NCBI GenBank assembly: GCA_020442545.1
Contig: JAGRJX010000180.1
Coordinates: 1 to 9,985, forward strand
Length of the DNA: 9,985 bases
Direction: 5' to 3'
From: Lysobacterales bacterium
Lineage (GTDB): Bacteria; Pseudomonadota; Gammaproteobacteria; Xanthomonadales; Xanthomonadaceae
In this document: positions 7,385 through 9,985 of the stretch, in pieces
Layout of the letters: every line of letters starts with the position of its first letter
Position numbering within the stretch: the stretch's first letter is position 1
Notes under the pieces: generated by a model
Seen by the model: only the letters and a program-made list of their open reading frames with translations
Database searches by the model: none
What the model was told of the DNA's origin: nothing
Position numbers and translations under genes: made by a program

Positions 7385-8319
7385 CACCGCTTGCTCGGTG
7401 CCACGTCGAGGTCCCTGTCCACCGACAGCAGTTCCGGCGGCAATGCCCGGATTTCGCCGGCCAAGGCGCTGAGCGTGTCATCCATGGCGCTGCTGCGACG
7501 CCAGACCATCGCGATCTGCCGGCGCGGAGCCTCGCCTTCAAAGCGCAGCAGGTGAATGGCGTCGGAGCGCGGCACGGGTGGTTTGACGGCCAGGGTCGGC
7601 AGCAAGGTCATGCCGACGTTCGCAGCGACCATTTGCCGCAGCGTTTCCAGGCTGGTGGCGCGGAATCCGGACTTCTCGAACGCGCCAGCCAGATGGCAGA
7701 CATCCAGCGCCTGGTCGCGCAGGCAGTGGCCATCCTCCAGCAGCAGCAGGCTTTCAGTCGCCAGTTGATCGGTCTTCAGCGACTTTCGCTTTGCGAACGG
7801 ATGGGATTCGGGCACGGCCAGCACGAAGGGCTCGTCGAACAGCGGCTCGATGTGCAGATGTTCGTCCGGCAGGGGCAGCGCGAGGATGCCGGCATCCAGC
7901 TGCCCTTCGCGCAGGCGCTTGAGGATGACTTCGGTCTTCTCTTCGACCAGCAGCAGCTCCAGGCGCGGGAAGCGCTTGCGAATCCGCGGGATCACATGCG
8001 GCAACAGATAGGGACCGAGCGTGGGGAAGATGCCGAGGCGGATCGCTCCCGATTCCGGATCCGTGGCGCGCCGAGCGGTCTGCTTGAGCTGCTCGACCTC
8101 CGCCAGAACGCGGCCCGCACGTTCGGCGATGTCGCGACCGACGGGCGTCAGCATGACGCGACGCGGTGCGCGCTCGATCAGGGTGACGCCCAGCTCGTCC
8201 TCCAGCTTGCGGATCTGCGTGGACAGCGTCGGCTGGCTGACGTAACAAGCCGCAGCCGCCCTGCCGAAGTGCCGATGTTCGGCCAGGGCAACCAGATAGC
8301 GGAGATCGCGCAGGTTCAT
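7384..8319 (-). CDS. oxyR: OxyR, hydrogen peroxide-sensing LysR-type regulator
   Basis: A 311-residue transcription factor, close to the 305 of E. coli OxyR. The N-terminal winged helix-turn-helix is typical (MNLRDLRYLVALAEHRHFGRA, then the recognition-helix segment CYVSQPTLSTQIRKLEDELG, residues 25-44), followed by the linker helix and the effector domain. The diagnostic feature is LEDGHCLRDQALDVC, placing cysteines at exactly 199 and 208, the pair that forms the peroxide-induced disulfide in E. coli OxyR. The regulator should therefore respond directly to peroxide and activate ahp and catalase genes. The ATG at 8319-8317 overlaps the ahpF stop as ATGA. An open frame runs further upstream to 8553 but is shadow sequence inside ahpF. 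The SD is poor, so coupling to ahpF translation is likely, and any OxyR control of ahpF would also be autoregulation. Confidence 0.97.
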   Translation of the reverse strand: MNLRDLRYLVALAEHRHFGRAAAACYVSQPTLSTQIRKLEDELGVTLIERAPRRVMLTPVGRDIAERAGRVLAEVEQLKQTARRATDPESGAIRLGIFPTLGPYLLPHVIPRIRKRFPRLELLLVEEKTEVILKRLREGQLDAGILALPLPDEHLHIEPLFDEPFVLAVPESHPFAKRKSLKTDQLATESLLLLEDGHCLRDQALDVCHLAGAFEKSGFRATSLETLRQMVAANVGMTLLPTLAVKPPVPRSDAIHLLRFEGEAPRRQIAMVWRRSSAMDDTLSALAGEIRALPPELLSVDRDLDVAPSKR

Positions 8320-9917
8320 GCGGCTTCGGCTTTGCTCCCGGCGGACTCTGTGGTGGCCGGTGACGAGCTGCGGATCAGGTGGTCGAAGGCGCTGAGCGCG
8401 GCCGTGGAACCGGCGCCCATGGCGATCACGATCTGCTTGTACGGCACCGTGGTGGCGTCGCCGGCGGCAAACACGCCGGGGACGCTGGTCGCGCCGCGGC
8501 CGTCGATCATGATCTCGCCGCGCGGCGACAGCTCGACCGTGCCCTTCAGCCATTCGGTGTTGGGCAGCAGGCCGATCTGCACGAACACACCCTCCAGTTC
8601 GATCGTGTGCGACGAACCGCCGACGCGGTCCTTGTACACGAGTCCGTTCACGCGCTGGCCATCGCCCAGCACTTCGGTGGTCTGCGCGCTGACAATAATG
8701 TCGACGTTGGGCAGCGAACGCAGCTTGCGCTGTAGCACTTCATCGGCTCGCAGCTGGGCGTCGAATTCGATCAGGGTCACGTGGGCGACGATGCCGGCGA
8801 GGTCGATGGCGGCTTCCACGCCGGAGTTGCCGCCGCCGATTACCGCCACGCGCTTGCCCTTGAACAGCGGACCGTCGCAGTGCGGGCAATAGGCCACGCC
8901 CTTGTTGCGATACTCGTCCTCGCCGGGCACGCCCATCTGCCGCCAGCGTGCGCCGGTGGCGAGGATTACCGACTTCGACTTCAGTGACGCGCCGCTCTCG
9001 AGCTGCACTTCGATCAGGCCGCCCTCGGTGGCTGCCGGAACCAATGCCCTGGCGCGCTGCAGGTTCATCACGTCGACGTCGTTTTCCTTGACGTGCTGCT
9101 CCAGCGCCGTCGCCAGCTTCGGGCCTTCGGTGTAGGGCACGGAGATGAAGTTCTCGATGCTCAGGGTGTCGAGCACCTGACCGCCGAAGCGTTCGGCGGC
9201 GACACCGGTGCGAATGCCCTTGCGTGCGGCGTAGATCGCCGATGCCGCGCCGGCGGGACCGCCACCGATCACCAGAACGTCAAAGGCATCCTTGGCCTTG
9301 ATCGCTTCGGCAGCGCGATCAGCAGCACCGGTGTCGAGCTTGGCCAGGATCTGCTCCACGCTCAGGCGGCCGGCATCGAATACCTCGCCGTTCAGCAGCA
9401 CGGTCGGTACCGACATGATCTCGCGTGCTTCCACTTCGGCCTGGTACAGCGCGCCATCGATGGCGACATGCTGGATGCGCGGATTGATCACGCTCATCGC
9501 GTTCAGTGCCTGCACCGTGTCCGGGCAGCTCTGGCAGGACAGCGACATGTAGGTCTCGAAACGATAGTCGCCATCGAGCGACGTGATCTGTGTGATGACG
9601 TCATCGCCGAGCCTGGGCGGATGGCCGCCGACCTGCAAAAGCGCCAGCACCAGCGAGGTGAACTCGTGGCCCAGCGGGATGCCGGCGAAGCGGACCTGAA
9701 CATCGCTGTCACGGCGGCGGATGGCGAAGGACGGACGGCGTGCGTCATCGTCGCTGCGCACGAAGTCGACCTTGTCTGAGAGGCTGGCGATGTCCTGCAG
9801 CAGGGCTTCGAGCTCGCGCGACTTGTCGCTGTTGTCCAGCGAAGCGGCGAGGTCGATGGGCTGCACGACTTTCTCGAGGTAGGCCTCGAGCTGGGTTTTC
9901 AGGTTGGCGTCGAGCAT
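8316..9917 (-). CDS. ahpF: AhpF, NADH-dependent alkyl hydroperoxide reductase large subunit
   Basis: A 533-residue flavoprotein, close to the E. coli length of 521. It passes electrons from NADH through FAD and two disulfide centres to the peroxiredoxin AhpC. The N-terminal double thioredoxin fold (about 1-195) carries CQSC (C128, C131), the centre that reduces AhpC. The thioredoxin-reductase-like part follows: FAD fold with VIGGGPAG (216-223), the redox motif CPHCDGP (C344, C347), NADH fold with VIGGGNSG (359-366), and the FAD-closing VFAAGD (482-487). Every essential element is present. The start ATG 9917-9915 has GGAG six bases upstream (9927-9924). Its stop overlaps the oxyR start by ATGA. 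AhpC is expected upstream, beyond the right edge; in Xanthomonas ahpC is described as a separate transcript from ahpF-oxyR-orfX. Confidence 0.97.
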   Translation of the reverse strand: MLDANLKTQLEAYLEKVVQPIDLAASLDNSDKSRELEALLQDIASLSDKVDFVRSDDDARRPSFAIRRRDSDVQVRFAGIPLGHEFTSLVLALLQVGGHPPRLGDDVITQITSLDGDYRFETYMSLSCQSCPDTVQALNAMSVINPRIQHVAIDGALYQAEVEAREIMSVPTVLLNGEVFDAGRLSVEQILAKLDTGAADRAAEAIKAKDAFDVLVIGGGPAGAASAIYAARKGIRTGVAAERFGGQVLDTLSIENFISVPYTEGPKLATALEQHVKENDVDVMNLQRARALVPAATEGGLIEVQLESGASLKSKSVILATGARWRQMGVPGEDEYRNKGVAYCPHCDGPLFKGKRVAVIGGGNSGVEAAIDLAGIVAHVTLIEFDAQLRADEVLQRKLRSLPNVDIIVSAQTTEVLGDGQRVNGLVYKDRVGGSSHTIELEGVFVQIGLLPNTEWLKGTVELSPRGEIMIDGRGATSVPGVFAAGDATTVPYKQIVIAMGAGSTAALSAFDHLIRSSSPATTESAGSKAEAA

Positions 9918-9985
9918 GGCGGACTCCGGGAGGTGGGGAGGAGAGGAGGTTTCGGGAGGCTTGCGTCAGGCGTCGGGTGACGACT
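9918..9985 (-). promoter_or_regulatory. ahpF leader with SD and CTCC-rich tract
   Basis: On the minus strand the SD GGAG (9927-9924) stands six bases before the ahpF ATG. Immediately upstream is a pyrimidine-rich tract with five CTCC units (9958-9955, 9948-9945, 9943-9940, 9940-9937, 9932-9929), each complementary to the SD. Further out, CGTCA (9964-9968 on the plus strand) and TGACG (9979-9983) form a short inverted repeat. I see no convincing sigma-70 promoter or OxyR site; these may lie past the window edge. Confidence 0.45.

Noticed and set aside
8320..8553. N-terminal extension of the oxyR frame
   Set aside because: The extra 78 residues are arginine-rich shadow of the ahpF 3' end. Known OxyR proteins start at the MNLRDLRYL methionine, which also makes the ATGA overlap.
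7552..8892. 446-codon open frame on the plus strand opposite oxyR and ahpF
   Set aside because: It lies wholly antisense to two certain genes. The translation is rich in Q, R, G and H without any family motif, as expected of a shadow frame in GC-rich DNA.
1..9985. Searched for CRISPR arrays, tRNAs, integrases, transposases, toxin-antitoxin pairs and defence genes
   Set aside because: None found by eye. The only repeats are the REP-like pair, the 40-base array and the domain repeats of the nuclease gene.

Overview
The window reads as a stretch of a high-GC (roughly 60% or more) gammaproteobacterial chromosome, most likely from the Xanthomonadales/Lysobacterales. Three things suggest this. The gene order ahpF-oxyR-small ORF is the one described in Xanthomonas. 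A GTAG-headed palindromic repeat of the REP type sits behind the first gene. The very large secreted protein ends in a short IFADGFE-type tail that I associate from memory with secreted proteins of this order. The assignment is inference; no rRNA or tRNA is present to anchor it.

Layout, left to right. Bases 1-906 (+) hold the C-terminal three quarters of a UbiH/VisC/COQ6-family FAD monooxygenase, probably a ubiquinone-ring hydroxylase, cut by the window edge. Its stop codon lies inside the first of two facing REP-like palindromes (about 903-993). Bases 1114-6633 (-) are one 1839-residue secreted protein. It has a signal peptide, Calx-beta domains split by a lamin-tail (LTD) domain, an OB-fold-like segment, an ExeM/NucH-type endonuclease/exonuclease/phosphatase domain with its catalytic residues, a calcium-binding segment, four Ig/cadherin-like repeats and the IFADGFED tail. 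Bases 6634-6961 are intergenic and carry a 40-base tandem repeat made of imperfect palindromes. Bases 6962-9917 (-) are a tightly overlapping unit transcribed leftward: ahpF, then oxyR, then a 140-residue gene of unknown function in the position of Xanthomonas orfX. The last 68 bases are the ahpF leader, with the SD and a pyrimidine-rich tract.

Functionally, the right side is a peroxide-defence unit. AhpF passes NADH electrons to the peroxiredoxin AhpC (expected just off the right edge), and OxyR is the peroxide-sensing regulator with both redox cysteines at positions 199 and 208. The large nuclease is a separate extracellular degradation or nutrient-acquisition gene with no visible link to peroxide defence. 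I see no mobile element, CRISPR, phage gene or defence island. The most unusual items are the nuclease's domain arrangement and tail, the two kinds of intergenic palindromic repeat, the conserved but uncharacterised small gene behind oxyR, and the CTCC-repeat leader of ahpF.
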